Positions 50,243 through 58,468 of a stretch of DNA of 64,000 nt are shown here, in pieces (the stretch's first letter is position 1; each line of letters opens with the position of its first letter). Source of the stretch: Nocardioidaceae bacterium (lineage in GTDB: Bacteria > Actinomycetota > Actinomycetes > Propionibacteriales > Nocardioidaceae). Below the pieces are notes generated by a model. The model searched no databases, was not told the DNA's origin, and saw nothing but the letters and a program-made list of their open reading frames with translations. Location of the stretch: assembly GCA_017744365.1 (NCBI GenBank), contig JAGIBL010000006.1:124001-188000 (forward strand), given 5' to 3'. A program made the translations under genes and the position numbers.

Positions 50243-51288
50243 GAGCGGAAGCGGCCCGCGAACGCGCGCAGAGGCAGGTCGGCACTGGTGACGATGCCGG
50301 GCGGCGCCGCGACCACGGCCGGGATCGCGTTCAGCGCGGGCATCCCGGTCACGGTCATCCCGATCGAGGCGAAGGCCGCCGCGTCGAACGGCGTGCCCGG
50401 CCGCGGGATGATCAGGTGCTTGCTGTAGACGATCGGATCGCCGTCGATCCGGGTCACGTAGCAGCCCTGCACGTCCCAGGAGGGCGCTGTCTTCGGGGTC
50501 ATCTGCCACTCCAGCGCGAGCTCGACCTTCGGCACGCCACCGACCTTGCCGACGTACGAGAACCGGGCGGCGCCGACCGAGCCCTGCGGCAGGGTCCACC
50601 AGCCCAGGTCGACGTCCTCGGTGCAGGCGCCGAGCTCGCCCTCGAAGTCGACCGCGTCCAGGTCCAGCCCGAAGGCATCGGCCATCAGCCGGACCCCGTC
50701 CTCGAAGACCCGGGTGCCGGACTCGAGCTTGCGCAGCTGCGCGAGGTCGTCGGCGGGCGCTCCGAAGCCGCAGTTGACCCAGGTGTCGACGGAGTGGTGG
50801 CAGGAGACGTCGACGGACTCGGTGCAGGTGACCTTCTCGATGTCGGCGACATCGGTGGAGTGCACGACGGTGAGGACCTGCGCGAGCCCCGGGTTCATCC
50901 CGGTGCCGTAGAACGTCGAGCCTCCGCGCTCGCAGGCCGCCGCGATCCGGCTCGTCTCGGCCGACCCGCGGTGGTGGCCGGTGACGAAGTCGGCGGTGGT
51001 GACCACGTCGATGCCCGCCTCGAGCACCCGCTCGTACAGGTCGAGGTCGGGCCAGACGCCGTGGAAGGTGAGCACATCGGGCCGCGCGGCCAGGATCTCC
51101 TCGACCGTGCCGGTGGCGAGCACGCCGACCGGCTCACCGCCGCTCAGCTCGCCGGCGTCGCGGCCGATCTTCTCGGGGGTGTAGCAGTGCAGCCCGACCA
51201 GCTCGAGGTCCGGGTGCCGCCGGATCCGGCCGATCATCTCGCGGCCGACGTTGCCGGTGGCGACCTGGAAGACGCGGTACGCGGGCAT
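50239..51288 (-). CDS. DapB-like NAD(P)-dependent dehydrogenase
   Basis: This 349-residue protein starts with a Rossmann motif (VFQVATGNVGREMIGRIRRHPDLELVGLHCY), as in the dihydrodipicolinate reductase-like family that includes 2,4-diaminopentanoate dehydrogenase. It continues with GIDVVTTADFVTGHH and TGMNPGLAQVLTVV. Such proteins occur beside actinobacterial lipid and steroid genes. Substrate unknown. It is co-transcribed with the FadH-like gene and divergent from the LLM gene. Confidence 0.85.
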   Translation of the reverse strand: MPAYRVFQVATGNVGREMIGRIRRHPDLELVGLHCYTPEKIGRDAGELSGGEPVGVLATGTVEEILAARPDVLTFHGVWPDLDLYERVLEAGIDVVTTADFVTGHHRGSAETSRIAAACERGGSTFYGTGMNPGLAQVLTVVHSTDVADIEKVTCTESVDVSCHHSVDTWVNCGFGAPADDLAQLRKLESGTRVFEDGVRLMADAFGLDLDAVDFEGELGACTEDVDLGWWTLPQGSVGAARFSYVGKVGGVPKVELALEWQMTPKTAPSWDVQGCYVTRIDGDPIVYSKHLIIPRPGTPFDAAAFASIGMTVTGMPALNAIPAVVAAPPGIVTSADLPLRAFAGRFRS

Positions 51289-51297
51289 GGCGGGAGG

Positions 51298-51321
51298 GTT
51301 TCATAGATCCCTCAATGAAAC
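51298..51321. promoter_or_regulatory. Inverted repeat between divergent metabolic operons
   Basis: GTTTCAT (51298-51304) and ATGAAAC (51315-51321), with a 10-nt spacer, occupy the 46-bp gap between the DapB-like and LLM genes. A TetR regulator at 53570 is the likely binder. Confidence 0.5.
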
Positions 51322-51327
51322 TAGGGT
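51322..51327 (+). promoter_or_regulatory. -10 element TAGGGT of the LLM gene
   Basis: TAGGGT lies 7 nt before GTG 51335 and adjoins the inverted repeat, so the transcript appears leaderless and the repeat could regulate it. Confidence 0.45.
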
Positions 51328-51334
51328 GGCGACC

Positions 51335-52210
51335 GTGGACTTCGCCGTCGTCGGTGCGTTCGTGCCCACCGAGGAGCTGCTGCCGCTCGCGGTGGCGGCG
51401 GACGAGCTCGGGTACGACGGCTTCTGCGTGGGCGACCACGTCGTCGACCTGGAGACCATCGCGACGCCGTACCCCTACGAGGCCGACGGCAGCCGCCGCT
51501 GGGACCCGGACACGCCCTGGCCGGACCCGTGGGTGCTCATCGGCGCGATGGCCGCGGTCACCACCCGGCTCTCCTTCTTCACCTCGATCTACGTGGCCGC
51601 GCTGCGCAGCCCGTTCCAGGTCGCCAAGTCGGTCGGTACCGCGGCCGTGCTCTCCGGCGGCCGGGTCCGGCTCGGCGTCGGGGTGGGCTGGTGCCGCGAG
51701 GAGTTCGAGCTCCTCGGGCAGGAGTTCGAGTCCCGTGGTCGTCGTACGGACGAGGCGCTGGCGCTCCTCGAACGCCTCTGGACCGAGGACTGGGTGAGCG
51801 CGGACGGACCGCACTACCCGGCGCCCCGGCTGACGATGCGGCCGCGGCCGGCGCAGCGGGTGCCGATCCTGGTGGGCGGCCTCAGCGACGTGGCCCTGCG
51901 GCGCGCCGCCCGGCACGACGGCTGGATCGGCGACGTCTCCTCCACCGACGAGGCGATCGCGGTCGCGGCCCGGCTGCGCGAGCTGCGCGGCGGCAGGCCG
52001 GCGAGCGTGGTCGCCGCCCTGAACGACGCGCTGCTGCCCGAGGACTTCGCCCGCGCGGAGGCCGGCGGCGTCACCGACGTGATGACCCAGCCGTGGATGT
52101 ACTACTCCGGCCGCCGGGCCACCCTGGCGCAGAAGATCGAGGGCCTGGCCCGCTTCCGCGACGACGTGCTCGTTCCCCTTGACACTGCCCGGGAGCACAC
52201 CCATGCTTAA
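51335..52210 (+). CDS. LLM-class F420-dependent oxidoreductase
   Basis: This 291-residue luciferase-like barrel begins VDFAVVGAFVPTEELLPLAVAADELGYDGFCVGDHVVD, and contains RVRLGVGVGWCREEFELLGQEFESRG and RVPILVGGLSDVALRRAARH. This type in actinobacteria usually uses F420. It is divergent from the FadH-like operon and 42 bp upstream of the P450. Confidence 0.92.
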   Translation: MDFAVVGAFVPTEELLPLAVAADELGYDGFCVGDHVVDLETIATPYPYEADGSRRWDPDTPWPDPWVLIGAMAAVTTRLSFFTSIYVAALRSPFQVAKSVGTAAVLSGGRVRLGVGVGWCREEFELLGQEFESRGRRTDEALALLERLWTEDWVSADGPHYPAPRLTMRPRPAQRVPILVGGLSDVALRRAARHDGWIGDVSSTDEAIAVAARLRELRGGRPASVVAALNDALLPEDFARAEAGGVTDVMTQPWMYYSGRRATLAQKIEGLARFRDDVLVPLDTAREHTHA

Positions 52211-52252
52211 TTTGCTCGCCTGCACAAATAACTCACCGAAGCGAGGACACCG

Positions 52253-53485
52253 ATGACCGTCACCAGCCTGCCCGAGGGCTTCGACTTCACCGACCCGGAC
52301 ACCATGCTCGCCGGCGTGCCGCTGGCCGAGCACGCGCTGGCCCGGCAGACCTCGCCGGTGCACTGGGTCGAGCAGCCGCAGTCCTCCCGCGACGGGATGG
52401 AGGGCGGCACCGGCTACTGGGCCGTGTCCCGGCACGCCGACGTGCTCCGGGTGTCCAAGGACAGCAAGAACTTCTCGAGCGCCGAGAACTCCGCGATCAT
52501 CCGGTTCCCCGCGGGGATGCAGCGGGAGATGATCGAGTTCCAGCGGGTGATGCTGCTCAACCAGGACGAGCCCGAGCACACCGCGACCCGGCAGATCATC
52601 AGCCGCGGGTTCACGCCGCGCTCGATCATGGCGCTCGAGGAGGGCCTCAAGGAGCGGGCCCGGAAGATCGTCGCCGACGCGCTCGCCCAGGGCGACGTCG
52701 ACTTCGTCACCGAGGTCGCCGCCGAGCTGCCGCTGCAGGCGATCGCCGACCTCCTCGGCGTGCCGCAGGAAGACCGCAAGCAGCTCTTCGACTGGTCCAA
52801 CCAGATGCTCGCCGGGGAGGACCCGGAGTTCGCCGGTCAGTCCGACGTGGCCGCCGCCGAGATCCTCGCCTACGCGATGGCGATGGCCGCGGACCGCAAG
52901 GCCAACCCGCGCGACGACATCGTCACCAAGCTGGTGCACGCCGACAAGGACGGCCGCGGCCTGACCGACGACGAGTTCGGCTACTTCGTCATCATCCTGA
53001 CCGTGGCCGGCAACGAGACCACCCGCAACGCCATCACCCACGGGATGGACGCGTTCCTCGACAACCCCGAGCAGTGGGACCTGTGGGTGAAGGAGCGGCC
53101 GGCCACCATGGTCGACGAGGTGACCCGGTGGGCGACCCCGGTCAACGTCTTCCAGCGGACGGCGACGAGCGACGTCGAGGTGGGCGGGCAGCTGGTCAAG
53201 GCAGGGCAGCGGGTCGGGCTGTTCTACGCCAGCGGCAACCACGACGAGGACGTCTTCGCCAACCCCCACACCTTCGACATCCGGCGCGACCCGAACCCGC
53301 ACCTGGCCTTCGGCGGCCACGGCGCGCACTACTGCATCGGCGCCAACCTGGCCCGGGTCGAGATGAACCTGATGTTCAACGAGCTCGCCGACCAGTGCAC
53401 CAAGATCGAGCGCCTCGGGGACCCGGTCCGGCTGCGCCACAGCTGGATCAACGGCATCAAGGAGCTGCGCGTCCGGCTCTCCTGA
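52253..53485 (+). CDS. Cytochrome P450, CYP125-like
   Basis: This 410-residue P450 has the I-helix AGNETT (252-257), the ExxR pair Glu289/Arg292, and the heme ligand Cys361 in FGGHGAHYCIGANLAR. Segments such as EGFDFTDPD, SRGFTPRSIMALEEGL, AELPLQAIADLLGVPQEDR and ITHGMDAF follow CYP125, the steroid C26/27-hydroxylase that starts cholesterol side-chain removal. CYP142 or a fatty acid hydroxylase is possible. It needs a ferredoxin partner, which is not adjacent. Confidence 0.93.
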   Translation: MTVTSLPEGFDFTDPDTMLAGVPLAEHALARQTSPVHWVEQPQSSRDGMEGGTGYWAVSRHADVLRVSKDSKNFSSAENSAIIRFPAGMQREMIEFQRVMLLNQDEPEHTATRQIISRGFTPRSIMALEEGLKERARKIVADALAQGDVDFVTEVAAELPLQAIADLLGVPQEDRKQLFDWSNQMLAGEDPEFAGQSDVAAAEILAYAMAMAADRKANPRDDIVTKLVHADKDGRGLTDDEFGYFVIILTVAGNETTRNAITHGMDAFLDNPEQWDLWVKERPATMVDEVTRWATPVNVFQRTATSDVEVGGQLVKAGQRVGLFYASGNHDEDVFANPHTFDIRRDPNPHLAFGGHGAHYCIGANLARVEMNLMFNELADQCTKIERLGDPVRLRHSWINGIKELRVRLS

Positions 53486-53490
53486 GCCTG

Positions 53491-53545
53491 CCGGTTTCCC
53501 GAAGGCACATGTGAAACCGGCCGTTCGATCCGAAACATCGGATCG
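53491..53545. terminator. Two hairpins between convergent P450 and TetR genes
   Basis: CCGGTTTC/GAAACCGG (53491-53520) and CGATCCGA-aaca-TCGGATCG (53526-53545) lie between convergent ends and probably stop transcription from both sides. Confidence 0.6.
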
Positions 53546-53569
53546 GACGTGCCCGTTTCGGGTCGGCAG

Positions 53570-54223
53570 TCAGCCCGCCTGCAGGCCGGCGCTGGTGAAG
53601 ATCGTGAGCTGCTCGACGAACTCCGGGTCGATCCCCTCGGGACCGATCGGGCGTCCGTAACCACCCAGGTCGGCGGTCGCGAGCGCGCTCAGCATCGAGA
53701 ACATCGCAATCGGCGCGCGCAGCTCGACCGCGCTCGATCGCAGCGCGGGCACCCCAGCCGCCGCGGAGACGAACAGGTCGGCGATGTCGTCCTCGCCGGC
53801 CACCTGCGCGGCGATGATCTCGTCGCCGTTGAGGGCCAGCGTGATGACGATCCGCAGCCACCGGACGCCGCCGTCCGGGTCGCGGCGGATCTCGTCGACG
53901 AACGGCAGCAGGACCGACTCGACCAGGTCGCGCGCACTCAGGTCGGTCCGGCCCTGGAGCGCGCGCAGCCGCGTTCGGATGGCGTCGCCGACCCGGCCGC
54001 CGCGGCGCAGCACGACCGCCTCGAGCAGGTCGCGCTTCGACGGGAAGTGATGGGTCAGCGCGGCCGGTGCGACCCCGGCGGCACGGGCCACCGAGCGCAG
54101 CGAGACGGCGTCCACGCCCTCGGTCCCGAACAGCTCCTCGGCCGTCTCCAGCAGGACCACACGGACGTCGACGTCGACCCGGGGGCCGCGGCGTCGCTGC
54201 GTGGTCGTCTCCATCTGCCCCAC
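53570..54223 (-). CDS. TetR/AcrR family regulator
   Basis: This 217-residue protein has a TetR HTH (VVLLETAEELFGTEGVDAVSLRSVARAAGVAPAALTHHFPSKRDLLEAVV) and a long ligand domain. It is convergent to the P450 gene and may control the LLM/P450 and FadH-like/DapB-like units through the inverted repeat at 51298-51321. Start may be ATG 54223 or 54214. Confidence 0.92.
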   Translation of the reverse strand: MGQMETTTQRRRGPRVDVDVRVVLLETAEELFGTEGVDAVSLRSVARAAGVAPAALTHHFPSKRDLLEAVVLRRGGRVGDAIRTRLRALQGRTDLSARDLVESVLLPFVDEIRRDPDGGVRWLRIVITLALNGDEIIAAQVAGEDDIADLFVSAAAGVPALRSSAVELRAPIAMFSMLSALATADLGGYGRPIGPEGIDPEFVEQLTIFTSAGLQAG

Positions 54224-54224
54224 C

Positions 54225-54689
54225 CTAGTCAGTCGGCGCTCGCAGGTCGGGGACGTTCTGCATCAGCTCGATCCGGGTGCCGTCCGGGTCGGTCAGGTAG
54301 ACGAGCCGCGGGGCCGCCGGGTCGCCCGGGTCGCCGAGCACCTGCCGGGTGTGCGCGACCACCTCCCCGCCGTACGCCGCGACCGCCTCGTCCAGCTCGC
54401 CGATGTCGTCGACACGGAAGGAGAGGTGGGTGAAGCCGAGCTCCGTCATCGGCCTGCGACCGCCGCCGGTGATCGGCACGTCCTCCCACTGCAGCAGCTC
54501 GACCCGGATGTCCCCGCGGACCAGCATCGCCGAGCGGAACGCGCCCTCCTGCTCCATCGTGACCGCGACCTCGTCGTTGGCGAAGTCCATCCGGTACAGC
54601 ACCGTGAAGCCGAGCACCGCGGTGTAGAACGCCACCGAGCGCTCCAGGTCGGAGACCGCGACGCCGACGTGCGAGAAGCCCTGGATCAT
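54225..54689 (-). CDS. VOC family (glyoxalase-like) protein
   Basis: This 154-residue protein begins MIQGFSHVGVAVSDLERSVAFYTAVLGF and ends LVYLTDPDGTRIELMQ, a standard VOC signature with a Glu metal ligand. ATG 54689 is chosen because homology begins there. Same strand as, and 1 bp upstream of, the TetR gene. Confidence 0.9.
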   Translation of the reverse strand: MIQGFSHVGVAVSDLERSVAFYTAVLGFTVLYRMDFANDEVAVTMEQEGAFRSAMLVRGDIRVELLQWEDVPITGGGRRPMTELGFTHLSFRVDDIGELDEAVAAYGGEVVAHTRQVLGDPGDPAAPRLVYLTDPDGTRIELMQNVPDLRAPTD

Positions 54690-54747
54690 GGCCGCAGTGT
54701 GACGGAACGCCACGTCTCGTGGGGGAAGAAGCACCTACGCTCGGGAT

Positions 54748-55404
54748 GTGGACAACGAAGACCTGCGGCTGGCGGTGTTCCGGACCTTCGCCGCCGGGCG
54801 GATCCCGACGATCGCCGGCCTGGCCACCGAGCTCGGAACGATGCGCGACACGGTCCGGGCCGGCCTGTTCTCACTGTCCAACGCTCACCACGTGGTCCTC
54901 GGCAAGGACAGCGAGGTGGTGATGGCGCACCCGTTCTCGGCGGTACCGCTCGGCTTCTCGGCGATGGGCAAGGACGCCCTGTGGTGGGGCGGCTGCGCCT
55001 GGGACTCCTTCGCGCTGCCGCACCTGCTGCCCGAGCAGGCCCCGGTGCTGGTGGCCACCCGGTGCCCGGCCTGCGCCCGCCCGCACGCGTGGAACGTGAC
55101 CGACCGCGAACCACCGCCGGGCGACCAGGTCGCGCACTTCCTGGTCCCGGTCGCGCGGATGTGGGAGAACGTCGTGCACACCTGCGGGCACCAGCGGATC
55201 TTCTGCTCGCAGGCGTGCGTGGACACCTGGCTGGAGCGCACCGGCCGGCAGCGGGGGTACGTGATGGACCTGCCCACGCTGTGGCGGCTGGCAGCGCACT
55301 GGTACGACGGCCGGCTCACCCGCGGCTACGTACGACGAGAGCCCCGCGCTGCCGCGGCGTACTTCCGCGAGGTCGGTCTCGAGGGTCCATTCTGGGGCCT
55401 GTGA
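54748..55404 (+). CDS. Alkylmercury lyase (MerB)-like protein
   Basis: This 218-residue protein resembles MerB: VMAHPFSAVPLGFSAMG and WWGGCAWDSFALPHLL, with Cys83-Ala-Trp-Asp86 matching the MerB Cys96/Asp99 pair, and Cys153 in HQRIFCSQACVD where MerB has its second catalytic Cys. An N-terminal helix-turn-helix-like part (about 1-50) also agrees. No mer operon is present, so organomercury lysis is not assured. The extra CPAC and CSQAC may bind metal. Confidence 0.8.
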   Translation: MDNEDLRLAVFRTFAAGRIPTIAGLATELGTMRDTVRAGLFSLSNAHHVVLGKDSEVVMAHPFSAVPLGFSAMGKDALWWGGCAWDSFALPHLLPEQAPVLVATRCPACARPHAWNVTDREPPPGDQVAHFLVPVARMWENVVHTCGHQRIFCSQACVDTWLERTGRQRGYVMDLPTLWRLAAHWYDGRLTRGYVRREPRAAAAYFREVGLEGPFWGL

Positions 55405-55408
55405 GCGG

Positions 55409-55741
55409 CTACTTCGCCGGCAGCGATCGCGCGTAGTCCACGCCGATCCCCACCCAGCGGCGCAAGTCGGCGTCCTCCTCGACGGCCGCGTCGACGACCC
55501 GCAGCCAGCCGTCCATCGCGCGTCCGCGCATCACCATCCGGTCGACGGTGCTGCCGTCGACGTACTCCTCCGACCGGGCCGGGTCCACCCGGAGCAGCAG
55601 CCCGCCCTGGCCGCTGGCGGCGACCGCCATGTTGCCGCCGACCAGGAAGGCCAGCCCGCCGAACATCTTCTTCTCGCTCAGCCCGCCCTCGTCCTGGACG
55701 ATCTCCCGGATCCGGTCGGCGAGGTCCTCGTCGTACGCCAT
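55409..55741 (-). CDS. TfoX N-terminal domain protein
   Basis: This 110-residue protein (YDEDLADRIREIV, SEKKMFGGLAFLVGGNMAVAA, GRAMDGWLRV) matches the TfoX/Sxy N-terminal domain. In other bacteria TfoX controls competence, but stand-alone N-domains in actinobacteria have no known role. Convergent with the MerB-like gene, 4 bp apart. Confidence 0.92.
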   Translation of the reverse strand: MAYDEDLADRIREIVQDEGGLSEKKMFGGLAFLVGGNMAVAASGQGGLLLRVDPARSEEYVDGSTVDRMVMRGRAMDGWLRVVDAAVEEDADLRRWVGIGVDYARSLPAK

Positions 55742-55785
55742 GGAGCGATCGTGGCACGCGGCACCGACATCGGGGCGCCGGGAGC

Positions 55786-56355
55786 TCACGGGTGCCGCAG
55801 CCGGCCCCAGTCGACCCGGGCCAGCACGACCAGCCCGGCGATCATCGCCACCTGCAGCACGACGCCCCACGGCGAGGTCAGCGAGGAGAGCAGCACCTTG
55901 CCCGTGTCGGTGCTGCTCAGCGCACCCGCGCCCCCGACGTAGATGCCGTAGCTGACCAGGCGTCCGGCAACGAAGGCCCCGGTCAGCGGCAGCAGCCGCA
56001 GCGTGGTCAGCCCGGCCGCCTCGAACAGCTGCGCCGAGGGCAGCGGGGAGAGCAGGAACAGTGCCAGCAGCGCCACCGTGCGGCGTCCCCGGCGGGTGAC
56101 CAGCTCACCGGCCTCGGCGAGGTTGGACCGGATCCGCGCCGGCAGGTGGTCCCCGAGCCGACGGGTGGCGAGCGCGAGCACCAGCCGGCCGGCCGCCGCG
56201 AAGAGCGCGCCGACCACGACCAGGGCCGGCAGCCAGAAGTCGTGGTGCAGCGAGAACAGCACCAGGATCGCCCAGGTGGGCGGGCCGAACGCGGGCAGCA
56301 GGTTCAGCCCGAACACCGCTCCCGCCACCGCCGCGTACGCCGCCAGCTCGCCCAC
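55786..56355 (-). CDS. VTT/DedA-like membrane protein
   Basis: This 189-residue protein has about five membrane segments. FLLSPLPSAQLFEAAGLTTLRLLPLTGAFVAGRL resembles the re-entrant region of DedA/VTT (SNARE-associated) proteins. I choose GTG 56355 because AGGAGG precedes it with 5-nt spacing; a TTG at 56376 would add seven residues. Function unknown. Confidence 0.75.
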   Translation of the reverse strand: MGELAAYAAVAGAVFGLNLLPAFGPPTWAILVLFSLHHDFWLPALVVVGALFAAAGRLVLALATRRLGDHLPARIRSNLAEAGELVTRRGRRTVALLALFLLSPLPSAQLFEAAGLTTLRLLPLTGAFVAGRLVSYGIYVGGAGALSSTDTGKVLLSSLTSPWGVVLQVAMIAGLVVLARVDWGRLRHP

Positions 56356-56477
56356 CCGCGCCTCCTGTCCAGACAACAGCCCGATTGTCTCCTGCCGTTC
56401 ACCTGGAACCCCTACGCTCCGCGCGGGGGTTTCACGCTCGGGACGTACCGCACCGGCTCGTCGATGGGGGAAGGCAG

Positions 56478-57080
56478 ATGACCAGGCTCGCGTCAGGGGT
56501 GCTGCTCGCCCTGGTGACGGTGCTGGCTGTCTCCCTCGGCGCGCCCGGCCCGGCCCTCGCCGCCCCGAAGGACCCGGCGTTCACGCTGAAGGTCGACCGG
56601 CACACCGTGCGCGGCGGCCAGACCCTCACCGCGACGGCGACCGCCCAGGTCGTCTGCGACTGGATCATCGAGTGGAACGGCGAGCGCCGGCACGTGCGAG
56701 CCACCCGGATCGTCACCTCGTACGTCGCGCCGACTGTCGCCAGGCCCACGAAGATGCCGCTGCGGGGCACCTGCGTCGTCGCGCCGGCGCCGATCGCCGG
56801 CCCGGCGCGGTCGACGGCTCAGCCCGACCAGCAGTCGGTCGTCGTCCGAGTCCCCCCGCACAGCAGCCACACCGTCGGCGTCACCGTGCTGCCGCCGGGC
56901 ACCGACGTCAGCCCTCCCGACCCGGGTGGCGGAGTGGGGGGCGAAGGCACGGGCCCCGGCGGTCTCCCCAGCACCGGCGGTCCCCCGCTCTGGCTGCTCG
57001 CCGCCGGCCTCGGCGCTCTGCTGGCCGGAGCTCTCGTCGTACGGCGGGCGCAGCGCGACCCGGGGCTCCCCGTGGCCTGA
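56478..57080 (+). CDS. LPXTG-anchored surface protein
   Basis: This 200-residue protein has a signal peptide (about 1-29), a beta-rich domain (about 35-135) with two Cys, a Pro/Gly-rich spacer and a sortase signal LPSTG at 163-167, followed by a membrane segment and RRAQR tail. Sortase would link it to the wall. Binding partner unknown. Confidence 0.85.
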   Translation: MTRLASGVLLALVTVLAVSLGAPGPALAAPKDPAFTLKVDRHTVRGGQTLTATATAQVVCDWIIEWNGERRHVRATRIVTSYVAPTVARPTKMPLRGTCVVAPAPIAGPARSTAQPDQQSVVVRVPPHSSHTVGVTVLPPGTDVSPPDPGGGVGGEGTGPGGLPSTGGPPLWLLAAGLGALLAGALVVRRAQRDPGLPVA

Positions 57081-57087
57081 GCACCAC

Positions 57088-57501
57088 TCAGGAAGCCGGG
57101 ACGAGGAAGGTCTGCGAGGGCAGCTCCCGGGCCAGTGTCGTGTCCAGGGTGGCGAGCCTGGCTCCTCGCGAGGCTGCCAGCGAGGCCAGGTAGGCGTCCG
57201 TGACCTGGCGGTGTCCACGGACGTGGCCGAGCGCCACGTCGGCGTACGAGATCGTGTCCGGCCAGAGCTCGCAGCGCGGGTCCTGGTGGTGGAGTCGCAG
57301 CACTTCCTGCGCCGTTGCGGCAGTCTCTCCGATCCGCACCAGGAAGCGCACCAGCGCCCCTTCGACGACCGGGCACAGCGCGATCCGCTCGGTGCCGGCG
57401 ATCCATCGCGCGACGCGCCGGTGGTGCTCGTGCTCGGCGACCGTGAGCGCGATCAGCACGTTGGCGTCGAGCAGGTGGAGGTCAGTCCTCGTCGAGGGCA
57501 T
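57088..57501 (-). CDS. VapC toxin (PIN-domain ribonuclease)
   Basis: This 137-residue PIN protein has Asp12 in LLDANVLIAL, a Glu in CPVVEGALVRFL and Asp residues in SYADVALG and QVTDAYLASLAASRG, matching the VapC acidic cluster, so it should be active. ATG 57501 with GGAGG 9 nt upstream; it overlaps vapB by 20 nt. In contrast to the decayed copy at 47420, this pair is intact. Confidence 0.93.
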   Translation of the reverse strand: MPSTRTDLHLLDANVLIALTVAEHEHHRRVARWIAGTERIALCPVVEGALVRFLVRIGETAATAQEVLRLHHQDPRCELWPDTISYADVALGHVRGHRQVTDAYLASLAASRGARLATLDTTLARELPSQTFLVPAS

Positions 57502-57712
57502 CGGCGACATCCTCCGAGGTGATCCGCCGGCCGATGCTCACCACGGGAAACCCGGACTCGGGATCCAGCCCGACCACAAGTGGCTCGTCGATCTGGCTCA
57601 GACCCCGCGCGGTCAGCTCGGCCAGCGTGGCGGAGAGCGACTGACCGCGGGCCTTGGCCAGCTCCTGGGCACGCCGATGGACGGCTGGTGGGAGGTCGAC
57701 GGTGGTGCGCAC
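57482..57712 (-). CDS. VapB antitoxin
   Basis: This 76-residue protein starts MRTTVDLPPAVHRRAQELAKARGQ, a ribbon-helix-helix N-terminus, with an acidic C-terminus (SEDVADALDED) that binds VapC. GTG 57712. It lies behind the palindrome at 57726-57745, the likely operator of the pair. Confidence 0.92.
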   Translation of the reverse strand: MRTTVDLPPAVHRRAQELAKARGQSLSATLAELTARGLSQIDEPLVVGLDPESGFPVVSIGRRITSEDVADALDED

Positions 57713-57725
57713 CCGTGCATCATAG

Positions 57726-57745
57726 CTGCATCAGCCTTGATGCAG
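57726..57745. promoter_or_regulatory. Palindromic operator of vapBC
   Basis: CTGCATCA-gcct-TGATGCAG is a perfect 8-bp inverted repeat, with a further TGCATCA next to it (57717-57723 as TGCATCA). It lies between vapB and the end of rnhA and could double as rnhA terminator, though no T-run follows. Confidence 0.65.
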
Positions 57746-57747
57746 CC

Positions 57748-58200
57748 TTAGAGGGAGGCGACCGCCTCGCGCATCCCCCGCGTGGCCAGCTCGTCGGCCA
57801 GCTCGTTGTCGGCGACCCCGGCGTGACCCTTGACCCAGAACCACTCGACCCGGTGCCGCGCGCAGGCCTCCTGCAGCCGCTGCCACAGATCGACGTTCTT
57901 CACCGGCTGCTTGGCCGAGGTGAGCCAACCGTTGCGCTCCCAGCCGAGGACCCACTTGGTGATCCCGTTCCGGACGTAGGTGCTGTCGGTGTAGAGGTGC
58001 ACCGTCATCGGCCGGGTCAGCGTCTCCAGCGCCACGATCGGCGCAGTCAGCTCCATCCGGTTGTTCGTGGTCTCGCCGGACTCGCCACCGCAGAGCTCGC
58101 GGACGTGCTCGCCGTACCGGAGCACCGCGCCCCAGCCACCCGGGCCCGGGTTCGGCGCGCAGCCGCCGTCGGTGTGGATGACGACGACGTCCTCGCTCAC
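57748..58200 (-). CDS. rnhA: Ribonuclease HI
   Basis: RNase HI cuts RNA in RNA-DNA hybrids. The 150-residue protein has the catalytic residues Asp11, Glu50 (NNRMELTA), Asp72 (YTDSTYV) and Asp131, with His126 ([14 protein letters not shown]). Length is that of E. coli RnhA. GTG overlaps the 63-residue gene upstream. Confidence 0.96.
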   Translation of the reverse strand: MSEDVVVIHTDGGCAPNPGPGGWGAVLRYGEHVRELCGGESGETTNNRMELTAPIVALETLTRPMTVHLYTDSTYVRNGITKWVLGWERNGWLTSAKQPVKNVDLWQRLQEACARHRVEWFWVKGHAGVADNELADELATRGMREAVASL

Positions 58201-58388
58201 GGGCGCTCTCGCTCGGCGCGCTCGCGGCGCAGGCGCGCGATCACGTCGTCGACCTGCGCCTGCGGGTCGTCGGCCGCCGGCTTCTTCTCTGGCTTCTTCG
58301 GCTCCGCCGGAGGTCGGTGCCGCGGCGGCTCGGCGAACTCGGGGAAGTCGTCGTCCGCTACGGGCGGGGTCGGGTCGTCAGTGCTCAT
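58197..58388 (-). CDS. Small charged hypothetical protein
   Basis: A 63-residue protein, acidic at the start and Lys/Pro/Arg-rich after, probably disordered with a C-terminal helix ([16 protein letters not shown]). It overlaps rnhA by 4 nt and is probably co-translated. Function unknown. Confidence 0.6.
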   Translation of the reverse strand: MSTDDPTPPVADDDFPEFAEPPRHRPPAEPKKPEKKPAADDPQAQVDDVIARLRRERAERERP

Positions 58389-58468
58389 CGTGCCTTCATC
58401 TCCTGAGTCGACTGTCCCAGACCGCGCGGCGGATTTCAGGGAGCCGAGCGCTCCGGGCTGGACCGGCC

